NCBI RefSeq assembly: GCF_026420865.1
Contig: NZ_JAPCWC010000001.1
Coordinates: 372,001-436,000, forward strand
From: Novosphingobium clariflavum
Lineage (GTDB): Bacteria; Pseudomonadota; Alphaproteobacteria; Sphingomonadales; Sphingomonadaceae
DNA: 64,000 nt
Direction: 5' to 3'
Part shown: positions 54,738 to 63,392 of the stretch, one piece after another
Position numbering within the stretch: position 1 is the stretch's first letter
Layout: each line of letters begins with the position of its first letter
Notes under the pieces: model-generated
The model's database searches: none
Told to the model about the DNA's origin: nothing
Seen by the model: only the letters and a program-made list of their open reading frames with translations
Position numbers and translations under genes: made by a program

Positions 54738-54934
54738 TGGCCGGGCGGAGCCACGCTTCCAAGCGCAAGCGCCAGCTTGCCCTGGGCGTGTTCTTCGCCG
54801 GTTTCGTCCTCCCCGAGCTTCAGAAACGGAGGATTTTCCGCAGCGAATACGGAGGGCGGACGCTGCGCGATCACCTCGGCCTGCATCGCCCCGCCAACCG
54901 GCATCTGCGCATAACGGCAGACGTCCTGTCCTGA
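54737..54934 (+). pseudogene. Remnant of a DszA/NtaA/SnaA-family monooxygenase C-terminus
   Basis: The 65-codon frame contains FVLPELQKRRIFRSEYGGRT, then LRDHLGLHRPANR. This matches the well-conserved C-terminal end of FMN-dependent monooxygenases of the NtaA/SnaA/DszA family (typically ...VPELQRRGLFRTEY-G-TLR-HLGLPRPANR). The rest of the roughly 450-residue gene is missing. The ATG overlaps the TonB-receptor stop (TGATG), so it may still be translated as a stub. It indicates loss of a DszA-like gene between the receptor and desulfinase genes. Confidence 0.65.
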
Positions 54935-54952
54935 ACGAAAGGAAGCTTCCCA

Positions 54953-56044
54953 ATGGCCACCCATGCCGCCAACCGGTCCTCCGCGCCCGAAGAAATCTGG
55001 TTCACCCGCTGTCCGGTGCCGACTGCAACCGGCCTTGCCTACAAGCTGGGCTGGCTGGGCGACGAATTCGCGGCAGAGAGCATTCCCGTGCGTACCTTGC
55101 AGGAATCGACGCCGGAGATCGCGCTGCGCCACTACGATCACCGGCTGCCCACCCTGATCCGCGAAGGCGGCAATATCCTGGCCTTCGCCGCCCGGGCGCA
55201 GGGCGAGCCGACCAAGCTGGTGGGACTGACCTGGATCGAGGAAAGCCAGGTCATCCTGGTGCGTCCGGATTCGGGCATTACCCAGCCTGCGCACCTCAAG
55301 GGCAAGCGCCTCGCCCTGCCCGGCTGGACGGATCACGAGATCCCCAGCCACATTCGCGGCACCAGCATTGCGCGCGGCATGTCGCTGCTTGGCTACAATG
55401 GCGCGCTCCATAGCGCCGGCCTCACCTTCGACGACGTCGATCTGGTCGAAGTGGACGGAACCATCCGCAATATCGGCGGCGCCGGGCGCGACAATCCGGC
55501 AGACCCTGCCAGCCGCGGACGCGGCGGCCTCAACCGGCTCTGGGCCATCGACGCACTTGCTGCCGGAACGGTGGACGCGGTCTACGTCAAGGGCGCATCT
55601 GCGCTTGACGGTGCGCGTGAGGCAGGCGTGATCGTCGGCATCGATCTCGACGCACTGCCGGACAAGAGCGCCCGCGTGAACAATGGCACGCCCCGGCCGA
55701 TTACGGTGCATCAGAGCCTGATCGACAATCATTTCGACTATCTGGTGCGGTTCCTGGAAACGACGCTGCGCGCGGCAGACTGGGCGGCGCTGAACGTCGC
55801 GAAAGTGCATGAGATCCTGCAGTTCGAAACGCGCGGCAGCGTGGAGGCGGTGACGCAGGCCTACGGCGCGGACTTCCACAAGACGCTGCATCCGACGCTG
55901 GACGCGGAGCGCCTCGCCCTCTTCGATCAGCAGAAGAAGGCGCTGGGGCTGTTCGGCTTTCTGGAACGTGACTTCGCCCTGTCCGACTGGGTCGATCCCC
56001 GCCCGCTGGAGGCCGCTTACGAACGCCTCGAACGCAGCCGCTGA
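54953..56044 (+). CDS. DszB-like sulfinate desulfinase (copy 5)
   Basis: The 363-residue protein is closest to copy 1 (both contain FTRCPVPTATGLAYKLGWL). Cys20 sits at the DszB nucleophile position, the His-x9-Arg-x-Gly-Gly motif is RHYDHRLPTLIREGGN, and the family block RVNNGTPRPITVHQSLIDNH is present. A 10-15 residue insertion near 180 (GGAGRDNPADPASRGRGG) is specific to this copy. There is no signal peptide. It follows the TonB receptor and the DszA-like remnant in the same transcription unit. Confidence 0.82.
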   Translation: MATHAANRSSAPEEIWFTRCPVPTATGLAYKLGWLGDEFAAESIPVRTLQESTPEIALRHYDHRLPTLIREGGNILAFAARAQGEPTKLVGLTWIEESQVILVRPDSGITQPAHLKGKRLALPGWTDHEIPSHIRGTSIARGMSLLGYNGALHSAGLTFDDVDLVEVDGTIRNIGGAGRDNPADPASRGRGGLNRLWAIDALAAGTVDAVYVKGASALDGAREAGVIVGIDLDALPDKSARVNNGTPRPITVHQSLIDNHFDYLVRFLETTLRAADWAALNVAKVHEILQFETRGSVEAVTQAYGADFHKTLHPTLDAERLALFDQQKKALGLFGFLERDFALSDWVDPRPLEAAYERLERSR

Positions 56045-56060
56045 ACCATTACAGGCTAAA

Positions 56061-56094
56061 AGAAAGGCCGCCGTTGGGAAACGACGGCCTTTCT
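56061..56094. terminator. Hairpin terminator after the desulfinase gene
   Basis: The arms agaaaggccgccgtt (56061-56075) and aacgacggcctttct (56080-56094) pair with one mismatch and a 4-nt loop, followed by gcattt. Confidence 0.75.
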
Positions 56095-56107
56095 GCATTT
56101 CCGAAGA

Positions 56108-56398
56108 CTAGGTCGTAAACTCATAAACGGCACCATCGAGGCGCCCAAATGGCGAACAGATCGGGCCGAAGTTGCCGCCGGGCGGGCTGGTTGCCCGTCC
56201 AAGGCAGCTTCGGTTCGAGATGGAAGCCATTTGGGCGCCCCTTCGGGGTTTACCTTGCGGTGAGCTTCGTTTGACCAAAATGGCCCAGCGCTGCGTCGGG
56301 AAGTCTTGAAATATCGACATATTCCAGCCCCTTCCCTCCTGTCGCTGAGCCATTTTGCCTCAAACCTCGATGGTGCCGTTTATGAGTTTACGACCTAG
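56108..56398. mobile_element. MITE-like element with 34-bp perfect terminal inverted repeats
   Basis: Positions 56108-56141 and 56365-56398 are exact reverse complements over 34 bases, beginning with ctag, which may be a palindromic target. Inside, ggcgcccaaatggc and its complement gccatttgggcgcc form a second, nested pair. The only open frames are on the minus strand and look like chance. The ends resemble those of IS5/IS427-group elements from memory, so it may be a deletion derivative of one. Confidence 0.75.
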
Positions 56399-56459
56399 GC
56401 GGCGTGGACAAATTCGAGCGGCCGGTTTCGCCCCTTAACCAGACCTCTCCCTCTCCCTC

Positions 56460-56535
56460 CCGCTCAGGCTGAGCCTGTCGAAGCCTCCGGCGGCGAGGCG
56501 TTGCGAGCGGGCTTCGACAGGCTCAGCCGGAGCGG
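56460..56535. repeat. REP-like inverted repeat (gcctgtcgaag type)
   Basis: The arms at 56460-56485 and 56510-56535 are complementary at 25 of 26 positions and contain ggctgagcctgtcgaagcc. This palindrome type is, to my knowledge, widespread in intergenic DNA of sphingomonads and some other proteobacteria. Confidence 0.7.
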
Positions 56536-56592
56536 AGGTGGGGTCAAAACCCTGCAAGGATAACTGTGCTTTCCCCAAAGTCAGACGATCAG

Positions 56593-56618
56593 GGCGGCGT
56601 GGATTTGTCCACGCCGCC
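56593..56618 (-). terminator. Terminator of the M20 hydrolase gene
   Basis: The arms ggcggcgtgga (56593-56603) and tccacgccgcc (56608-56618) are perfect with a tttg loop, 7 bp past the stop codon. Part of the same sequence (ggcggcgtggacaaa) also adjoins the MITE at 56399, hinting at a duplicated hairpin. Confidence 0.65.
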
Positions 56619-56624
56619 TAAGTT

Positions 56625-58112
56625 CTACTGCCCAGATCGGCCCGCGGGCAGCGCGCTGCGGGCATAGTCCAGCGGCGGTTTGCGATCGCCGATCAGGGGC
56701 GTGTATTTGAAATCCGCCCCTTGGCTGCGCTGGAGTTCCGCCTTCGCCTCGCGCAGCTTCTCGGGGTTGAGGAATAGCTGGGCGCCGGAAATCGCCAGCG
56801 TCTTGGCCGCCACCTCGGCGCCCTCCACACCGATCGACGTGCCGCTGGCCGAAGCCGCCTGCCAGCTGTGCGGCGCGGTTCCCGAAACCCAGGTGGCGGT
56901 GCCCAGGCTGGCCGTCGGCACGACCCAGCTGATATCGCCCACGTCAGACGATGCCGGGCTCTTGCGCCCGAAATCATATGTGCCGATCGCCGATGGCCCA
57001 TCCTTCGCGGCCCCCTTCGGCAGTGTCCTGGCAATCGCATCGGCATAGCGCTGCTGATCCGGCGTGTAGCTGTAGCCACCCACGCGGCGCAGGCTGGCGT
57101 CCACCACGCGGCCCAGCGTATCGTTGGGCAAGGTTCCGAAGCTGCCGCCGATAATCTCGTATTCGAACTTCGTACCGGTGGCGAGCGCCGCGCCCTCGCC
57201 TGCCTTCACTACGCGATCGAACACGTCGCGCACCACTTCCGGGTCATAATGGCGCACGTAGTAGAAGCTCTCGGCATGGGCAGGCACGATGTTCGGCTGA
57301 TCGCCGCCATCGGTGATGGTGTAGTGGATGCGCGCATCGGACGGCACATGTTCGCGCAAGTAGTTCACCGCTACGTTCTGGATCTCCACCCCGTCCAGAG
57401 CGGACCGGCCGCGCTCCGGCGCGGCAGCGGCGTGGGATGCGACACCAGTGAAGCGGAACTTCGCGGTCACCATCGACAGAAGCTGCCCCTGCGAGGCGCC
57501 GTTGGAACTGCTGGGATGCCAGCTCAACACGGCATCGACGTCCTTGAAGAAGCCATCGCGGACGAGGTAGACCTTGGCGAAGCCACCCTCCTCTGCCGGC
57601 GTGCCGTAGAGGCGTACCGTGCCCGGCGTTCCGCTGGCCTTCAGCCACTTCGCCAAGGCAATCGCCGCCTCCACCGATGCCGTGCCCAGCAGGTTATGCC
57701 CGCAGGCATGGCCGGCGACACCGCCCCGCGATTGTTCCGCCGGCTGGTCGGTTTGCGACAGGCCCGGCAAGGCATCGTATTCGGACAGCAATGCGATCAC
57801 CGGCCCGGAGTTTCCATAAGTGGCGGTGAAGGCGGTTGGAATGCCGTCGGTCCCGGCTTCCACACGGAAGCCGGCGGCCTTCAGCTGCTGCTGGAGCAAG
57901 GCAGAACTCTGGTCTTCATGAAAGCCGACTTCTGCCCATTCCCAGATCTTGCGGGCATTGGACGCGAGCTGCGGTTTGCGGGCATCGATGCCCGCGATGA
58001 TGGCGGCTGTGTCCTTGTCGGACAGGCTCTCTGCCTGTGCCTGCGCGGAAACTGCGGCAAAGCCGAGGGCGAGCGCGCCGATCCCGGCGCGCACAAGGTA
58101 GGAATGTTTCAT
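56625..58112 (-). CDS. M20-family metallo-amidohydrolase (AbgB-like), exported
   Basis: This 495-residue protein has a signal peptide (MKHSYLVRAGIGALALGFAA...AQA). The M20 metal site includes GHACGHN and PAEEGG; VASHAAAAPERGRSALDG belongs to the dimerisation/lid domain, and SSDVGDISWVVPT is the family C-terminal block. Members (AbgB, IAA-amino acid hydrolases) cleave amide-linked carboxylates. It lies 21 bp downstream of a TonB receptor gene on the same strand, so it may process the receptor's ligand in the periplasm. The link to sulfur is only by the sigma-54-like promoter. Confidence 0.88.
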   Translation of the reverse strand: MKHSYLVRAGIGALALGFAAVSAQAQAESLSDKDTAAIIAGIDARKPQLASNARKIWEWAEVGFHEDQSSALLQQQLKAAGFRVEAGTDGIPTAFTATYGNSGPVIALLSEYDALPGLSQTDQPAEQSRGGVAGHACGHNLLGTASVEAAIALAKWLKASGTPGTVRLYGTPAEEGGFAKVYLVRDGFFKDVDAVLSWHPSSSNGASQGQLLSMVTAKFRFTGVASHAAAAPERGRSALDGVEIQNVAVNYLREHVPSDARIHYTITDGGDQPNIVPAHAESFYYVRHYDPEVVRDVFDRVVKAGEGAALATGTKFEYEIIGGSFGTLPNDTLGRVVDASLRRVGGYSYTPDQQRYADAIARTLPKGAAKDGPSAIGTYDFGRKSPASSDVGDISWVVPTASLGTATWVSGTAPHSWQAASASGTSIGVEGAEVAAKTLAISGAQLFLNPEKLREAKAELQRSQGADFKYTPLIGDRKPPLDYARSALPAGRSGQ

Positions 58113-58133
58113 GGAATTACCCTTTCGTGCCGA

Positions 58134-60410
58134 TCAGAACGAACCGGTCAGGTTTATGCCGTAAGTGCGGGGCGGAACGGTGGTGACAGTCTCGACCGTG
58201 CCGCCCAGCGTGTTCCCGGCAGAGGTGCGGGCTACCGTGTTGAACAGGTTGTTGACGTAGAAGAACACGCCGTAGCGCTCATTGCGCACGCCGATCCTGG
58301 CGTTCGACAAGGTATAGTCGCCAACTTTGCGGTAGCTGGTGGAGGTCGGCCGGAAATCGGCCCGCGAGGCGCCCGTATAGCCAAGATCCCCGCGCACCAG
58401 CGCCGACCATCCGGCCGATCCCAGCGCCCATTCATATTGCCCGGCAAAGTAAATCGTCTGCGGCGCGATGAACGGAATCTTGTCGCCACGGCGCGCCGTA
58501 GAGGCGAGCGGCGTGACGCCGTCCGGCACTTGATCCTCGGTCAGCTTCGCATCGGTGAACGCCGCATTGATGTTGAACGTGAGGCCCTGCGTCGGGTTGA
58601 GGGTCGCTTCCGCCTCCACACCCTTGATCCGCGCCGCGCCGGCATTTCCGAGATAGAGGAAGCTGCCGCTGTTGATGCTCACCTGCATGTCCGACCAGTC
58701 GGTGAGGTAGGCACCAAGATTGAGGACAAGGGCGCCGCCGCCGAACGAACTCTTGATGCCGCCTTCATAAGTGGTCAGCTTGTCCGGGCTGTAGGACAGC
58801 GCCTGCGCGAGACCAAGCACCTGGTTCACGCCGCCCGGCCGGTAGCCCGTTGCCACCTGCCCGTAGACAAGCAGGTCATCGCTCACCTTCCAGCTGAGAT
58901 TGCCCTTGTAGAGCCAGCCATTGTTGTTGGTCTTGTAGGTCGCCCAGGGCGTGACCGAAGTGCGCAGGATGTCCAGCCCGATCGTGGTGTCGCCGCCCAC
59001 GGTCTTGTCATAGCTGTAGTAACGCAGCCCCCCCGTCAGCGTGAGCCCGCGCAGCGGCGTGATCGCCAATTCGCCAAACGCTGCCGTCTGCTTGAGATGA
59101 TCGACGACATGGCGCTGAAGCAGCGGCGTGGCCCCGGCTATCTGCGAGCCGTCGGCGGCATTGGTGCGGCGGGCTTCCGAAAGAACCTTGGCGTCGCGGT
59201 CTTCATAGAAGCCGCCCACCGACCATTGTACCCACGACGTTCCGCTCGACTGAAGGCGAAGTTCGCTCGTCCAGTCGGTAACCGATTGCGGCTGGTAGTA
59301 GATAACCGGCAGCAGCCCATCGACATAGGAATTGTAGGCGGCGAAACCCGTAGCAGTCGCGCAAGTCGCGGCAGTGAAGTGCGTGGCGCAAGTCGCCCGG
59401 GTCTTGAAACTGCGGAACAGCGCGGTCGGGTCACGGGTAACCAGCGTGTCGCGATCCTGATAGCCGGTGGTCGCGACAAGATCGGCAAAGCCCAGATCGG
59501 CCTTGGCGGAAAGGCTGTAAAGTCGCTGCTTGTCGCTGTAAGGCACCTGCGACGCATTGACGGCGTTGTACTTGCCCGCGCTGGGCGACCATGTACTGGC
59601 ACCGCCTTCGGTATAGAGGAAGTGCGCGGCGCCATCGATCGTCAGCCACGATGCCGGAACGAAGCGCACGAGAATGCGGCCGCCATCGCTGTTTTCGGAA
59701 TTGATGCCGGTGAGCCCCAGCCCCGGATTGTCCACCCAACCGTCGCTGTGCCGACGGAAATAGACACCGCGAACGGCCAGCACGTCCTTGACGATCGGCA
59801 CATTCACTGCGGCATTCAGTTGATACCCCTGCCCTCCGCCTTCGGTCGTCGTGCCCGAGACATCGACCAGCGCGCCATATTCGAAATCGGGTTTGTGCGT
59901 CACCAGTCGGATGGTCCCGCCCACCGATCCGGCGCCATAGAGCGTGCCCTGGGGGCCGCGCAGAACCTCCACCCGTTCAAGGTCGAACAGTTTGAAGTCC
60001 GACTGGCTGCCGCCCGGATCGCTAGTCGTACCCGGCGGGCCCGCCACCGGGGTTTCGTCATAATAGATGCCGACTTGCGCATCGCCTGCGCTACGAATGC
60101 CGCGCAAGGTGATGCGACGCTGCCCCGGTCCGGCGTCGGTGATGGTCAGACTGGGAACCGCGCGGACGAGGTCGTTGGCGGAATCGATACTTCCAGTTCG
60201 AAGCGCATCACCCGAAATCGCGGTAATGCTTGCCGGTGCGTCTTGCAATTTCACCGTTCGCTTGAGCGCGGTGACAACAATATCAGCCGCTTCGCCTGCT
60301 GCAACTTCTGGTTCCGCCCCGAAATCCGCCGCTAACGCGGATTGGGCGTGGGATGCTATCAAAATGCCACCGAAGCTTACGGTGGCGGCGGCACGCAGCA
60401 TTCTAGACAT
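58134..60410 (-). CDS. TonB-dependent outer-membrane receptor 3
   Basis: This 758-residue receptor has a signal peptide (MSRMLRAAATVSFGGILIAS...ALA), a TonB box ADIVVTALKR, a plug (FDLERVEVLRGPQGTLYGAG, IRLVTHKPDFE) and a barrel ending TVPPRTYGINLTGSF with terminal Phe. The start at 60410 is preferred over an upstream in-frame codon because it begins directly at the basic signal head. A sigma-54-like element is located 33 bp upstream. It is co-transcribed with the M20 hydrolase. Confidence 0.88.
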   Translation of the reverse strand: MSRMLRAAATVSFGGILIASHAQSALAADFGAEPEVAAGEAADIVVTALKRTVKLQDAPASITAISGDALRTGSIDSANDLVRAVPSLTITDAGPGQRRITLRGIRSAGDAQVGIYYDETPVAGPPGTTSDPGGSQSDFKLFDLERVEVLRGPQGTLYGAGSVGGTIRLVTHKPDFEYGALVDVSGTTTEGGGQGYQLNAAVNVPIVKDVLAVRGVYFRRHSDGWVDNPGLGLTGINSENSDGGRILVRFVPASWLTIDGAAHFLYTEGGASTWSPSAGKYNAVNASQVPYSDKQRLYSLSAKADLGFADLVATTGYQDRDTLVTRDPTALFRSFKTRATCATHFTAATCATATGFAAYNSYVDGLLPVIYYQPQSVTDWTSELRLQSSGTSWVQWSVGGFYEDRDAKVLSEARRTNAADGSQIAGATPLLQRHVVDHLKQTAAFGELAITPLRGLTLTGGLRYYSYDKTVGGDTTIGLDILRTSVTPWATYKTNNNGWLYKGNLSWKVSDDLLVYGQVATGYRPGGVNQVLGLAQALSYSPDKLTTYEGGIKSSFGGGALVLNLGAYLTDWSDMQVSINSGSFLYLGNAGAARIKGVEAEATLNPTQGLTFNINAAFTDAKLTEDQVPDGVTPLASTARRGDKIPFIAPQTIYFAGQYEWALGSAGWSALVRGDLGYTGASRADFRPTSTSYRKVGDYTLSNARIGVRNERYGVFFYVNNLFNTVARTSAGNTLGGTVETVTTVPPRTYGINLTGSF

Positions 60411-60442
60411 TATACCCCCTATGGTTACTCGGAGGTCGCCCA

Positions 60443-60458
60443 ATCAAGAACTGTGCCA
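60443..60458 (-). promoter_or_regulatory. Sigma-54-like promoter of the receptor/M20 operon
   Basis: On the minus strand the sequence is TGGCACAGTTCTTGAT. The -24 element is perfect and the -12 is TTGAT, the same variant as at 7331-7346. No palindromic activator site was found nearby. Confidence 0.5.
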
Positions 60459-60724
60459 ACGACTGTTATGACCTGGAAGTCGGCGCTTTGGGGGAGAGGT
60501 GACGCGGCCCTGGCGGGAGCTGCGTGTGCAAAATGTCGATGTGCTGTTGAGATCGCAGCACTTTCCCATAATTTTGCAAAGCTACGTCGACCGGCTTTGA
60601 TGATGTGACCGCCCGCCGATGGCCTTGATGGGCCAAGGTGGGTCTGGCAGGCATTGCGGTAGTTCAGCGACGCCTGATTGCGACGTGATGAAGTTTACCC
60701 TTCTGCTGCAAGGAGAACACCAGA

Positions 60725-60815
60725 GCGTTTTTCGAACGGAGTGGAACACGCAGTGACTCCGAAAAACGCGGAACACAAAGAACCTGGAGAGCCCGATCTG
60801 ATTCAATCAGATCGG
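60725..60815. repeat. Intergenic palindromic repeat
   Basis: Two palindromes lie close together: gcgtttttcg with cgaaaaacgc (60725-60734 / 60760-60769), and ccgatctgatt-c-aatcagatcgg (60793-60815), followed by aaaacgctcc. I recall similar arrays as common intergenic repeats in alphaproteobacteria, but cannot verify this here. Confidence 0.6.
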
Positions 60816-60968
60816 AAAACGCTCCAAGCTGCTGAACCACCTGATCTAGATCTACGATGCGCTACAAATCTGGCATATGCAGCCAATGCCGCATTGTGAA
60901 ATAATATTGCAAATAGCGGGATATTGAGTCACTGAAGGACAGGGTTAGGAGCAGGACAGGAAACTCGG

Positions 60969-63377
60969 GTGGGCAAGACCGGCAGCAGGACGCTACTTTG
61001 TACCCTGGCGACAGCTCTCGCCTCGATCGGCGCGGCTCAGGCTGCCCCCCGCATGGTCACCCCGCTGCCGGCCGGCTGGCGCTTTATCCAGGCGGATCCG
61101 GAAGGCGCGGAAACGCCCACGCTGGACGATGCATCGTGGCAAGTCGTCACCGTTCCGCATGACTGGGCCATCGCCGGCCCGTTCGACCCCAATGCCAAGG
61201 CCGCAGGCGAGAACGGCTTCCTGCCCAGCGGAGTCGCCTGGTATCGCAAGACGCTGGACCTGACGCCCCAGCCGGGACGGCGCTATTTCATCGAATTTGA
61301 CGGCATCATGGAGCGCAGCGGAGTCTGGGTGAACGGCCATCACATCGGCTATCGCCCGATGGGCTATGTCAGCCAGCGCTACGACATGACGCGCCATCTG
61401 CGCGCGGATGGCCACAACGTGATCGCCGTCCGCGCCGATACTTCCGCCGCGCCCTCGTCACGCTGGTATACCGGATCGGGCATCTATCGGCGCGTCCGCC
61501 TGATCGAGACGGACGATGTTCATATCCCGCAGGGCGGCGCCTATGTGCGGGCGACCGCCATCAGCGATGCGCAGGCGACGATCGCGGTCACCACCGATGT
61601 GCAGAATGACGCCGGTGCCGCGACTGACATCAAGGTCGAACTGCTGCTGACCGATCCCGATGGACGCGAAGTCGCCCGCACGGTGACGCCGGCCACCAGT
61701 GTGGCAGCCGGGCGCACCATCAACCTGCCGGCCGAGATCGCGCTGCCCCGCCCGCATCGCTGGGACATAAACGATCCCGCCCTGTATCGCGCCTCCATCC
61801 GCGTGCTGGCGGCCGACGGCACGCTGCTGGACAATGAGGACGTCCGCTTCGGCCTGCGCGAAGCCCGGTTCGATCCGGCAACCGGCTTCTGGCTGAACGG
61901 CCGCAACTTCAAGCTGAAAGGCGTGGCACTGCATCAGGATGGCGGTGCGGTGGGGGCCGCCGTCCCGCTGGCCGTCTGGCGCCAGCGGCTGACCGCGCTC
62001 AAGGCGCAGGGCGTCAACGCGATCCGCACCGCACACAACGTTCCCAGCCCCGAATTTCTCGACCTTGCCGATGAGCTGGGGCTGATCGTGATGGACGAGT
62101 TGTTCGACCAGTGGAATGTCGCCAAGACGCCAGAGGACTACCATCTCTTCTTCGGCGACTGGCACAAGCGCGACACGCTGGACATGGTGCGCCGCGATCG
62201 CAACCATCCCAGCATCGTGCTGTGGAGCGCCGGCAACGAAATCCATGACTCCGCCTATCCGGTCCAGGCCAAGGCGGCGCTGCGCAGCATCCTCGACATC
62301 GTTCATGCCGCCGATCCGTCACGGCCGGTAACGATGGCGCTTTTCCGGCCGAACGTGACCAAGGATTACGACAACGGCCTGGCCGACATGTTGGACGTGG
62401 TCGGGCAGAATTATCGCGAAAACGAACTGATCGCGGCAAGCAAACAGAACCCGAAACGCAGCATCATCGGCACGGAAAACGCGCACAACCGCAGCAACTG
62501 GTTGCCGGTACGCGACTATGCGCCCTTTTCAGGCATGTTCCTGTGGACCGGCGTCGATTATCTGGGCGAGGCGAACCGGTCCGGCTGGCCCAATATCCAG
62601 AATCCGGCCGGGCTGCTCGATCGCACCGGCCGCCAGAAGATCAGCGGGATGGAGCGCGAAAGCTGGTGGTCGGACCGGCCGGTGGTGCATGTCGTGCGCA
62701 ATGCCGATCCGGCGGCGGCCGGACCGGCGACCGATGGTGCCGGGGGCCCGAACCAGCCCGTGCTGCCCACCATGATCGCCGTGGCCACGCCCAAGCCCAA
62801 GGTCTCCCTGTTCGACGACTGGACGCCGCAGGATCGCAGCCCCCACGACGAGACGATCGAGGTCTACAGCAATTGCCGTCAGGTCGAGGCATTCCTCAAC
62901 GGTCGCTCGCTGGGCACGCTGCCGATCAATGCGGACGCCTCCCCCCGGCGCTGGGCAGTACGCTATGCGCCGGGAGAGGTGCGTGCCACCTGCCGCGATC
63001 CCGGTGGCGAGGCCGTTTCCTCCAGCCTGCGAACGGCGGGGAAGCCGGTCCGCATCGAATTGAAGCCGGACACGGCAACCGTTGGCTCCACCTTCGACGA
63101 CATGGTCTACGTGCGTGCGCGGGTGGTCGATGCGAACGGCGTCACCGTGCCTTCCGCCAGCCAGCGCCTGCATTTCGCGGTAAAGGGCAAAGGGCAGCTG
63201 ATCGCGACCGACAATGGCTCCTCGGTCGATCACACCCCCTTCTCATCGCCTGACCGTGCGGCGCAGAACGGTCTTGCCGTCGCGCTGGTCCGGGGCACGG
63301 GCCACGGCCGTTTCACCGTCACCGCCACGGCCGAAGGACTGAGGGCCGGCTCCGCCAATCTGGTCGCGGCCGAATGA
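60969..63377 (+). CDS. Glycoside hydrolase family 2 (beta-galactosidase-like), exported
   Basis: This 802-residue protein has a signal peptide (MGKTGSRTLLCTLATALASI...AQA), the sugar-binding jelly-roll (DASWQVVTVPHDWAIAGPFD), an Ig-like domain and the TIM barrel. The acid/base Glu is in LWSAGNEIHD and the likely nucleophile Glu is in IIGTENAHN. A C-terminal DUF4982-like and Ig-like tail follows. The start is GTG at 60969 after aggacagg. It should cleave beta-galactosides or related sugars in the periplasm. There is no evident link with the sulfur genes. Confidence 0.9.
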   Translation: MGKTGSRTLLCTLATALASIGAAQAAPRMVTPLPAGWRFIQADPEGAETPTLDDASWQVVTVPHDWAIAGPFDPNAKAAGENGFLPSGVAWYRKTLDLTPQPGRRYFIEFDGIMERSGVWVNGHHIGYRPMGYVSQRYDMTRHLRADGHNVIAVRADTSAAPSSRWYTGSGIYRRVRLIETDDVHIPQGGAYVRATAISDAQATIAVTTDVQNDAGAATDIKVELLLTDPDGREVARTVTPATSVAAGRTINLPAEIALPRPHRWDINDPALYRASIRVLAADGTLLDNEDVRFGLREARFDPATGFWLNGRNFKLKGVALHQDGGAVGAAVPLAVWRQRLTALKAQGVNAIRTAHNVPSPEFLDLADELGLIVMDELFDQWNVAKTPEDYHLFFGDWHKRDTLDMVRRDRNHPSIVLWSAGNEIHDSAYPVQAKAALRSILDIVHAADPSRPVTMALFRPNVTKDYDNGLADMLDVVGQNYRENELIAASKQNPKRSIIGTENAHNRSNWLPVRDYAPFSGMFLWTGVDYLGEANRSGWPNIQNPAGLLDRTGRQKISGMERESWWSDRPVVHVVRNADPAAAGPATDGAGGPNQPVLPTMIAVATPKPKVSLFDDWTPQDRSPHDETIEVYSNCRQVEAFLNGRSLGTLPINADASPRRWAVRYAPGEVRATCRDPGGEAVSSSLRTAGKPVRIELKPDTATVGSTFDDMVYVRARVVDANGVTVPSASQRLHFAVKGKGQLIATDNGSSVDHTPFSSPDRAAQNGLAVALVRGTGHGRFTVTATAEGLRAGSANLVAAE

Positions 63378-63392
63378 CGGCCCACTTCACGC

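Larger units (their letters stand above)
60411..60968. other. Intergenic region before the GH2 gene
   Basis: There is no supported gene here; the frame at 60678-60899 runs through an intergenic palindromic repeat. The region holds the minus-strand sigma-54-like site at 60443-60458 and the repeat at 60725-60815. No convincing promoter for the GH2 gene was identified. Confidence 0.5.

Noticed and set aside
56108..56353. Minus-strand open frame of 81 codons inside the MITE
   Set aside because: The frame is created by the inverted-repeat structure and ends in the terminal repeat itself; there is no protein family resemblance.
56868..60335. 1155-codon plus-strand open frame
   Set aside because: It covers the antisense of the M20 hydrolase and TonB receptor genes, both of which have clear domains, signal peptides and Shine-Dalgarno sequences.
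60678..60899. Plus-strand open frame of 73 codons before the GH2 gene
   Set aside because: It runs through a palindromic intergenic repeat and lacks a start signal, so it is likely an artefact of the repeat.
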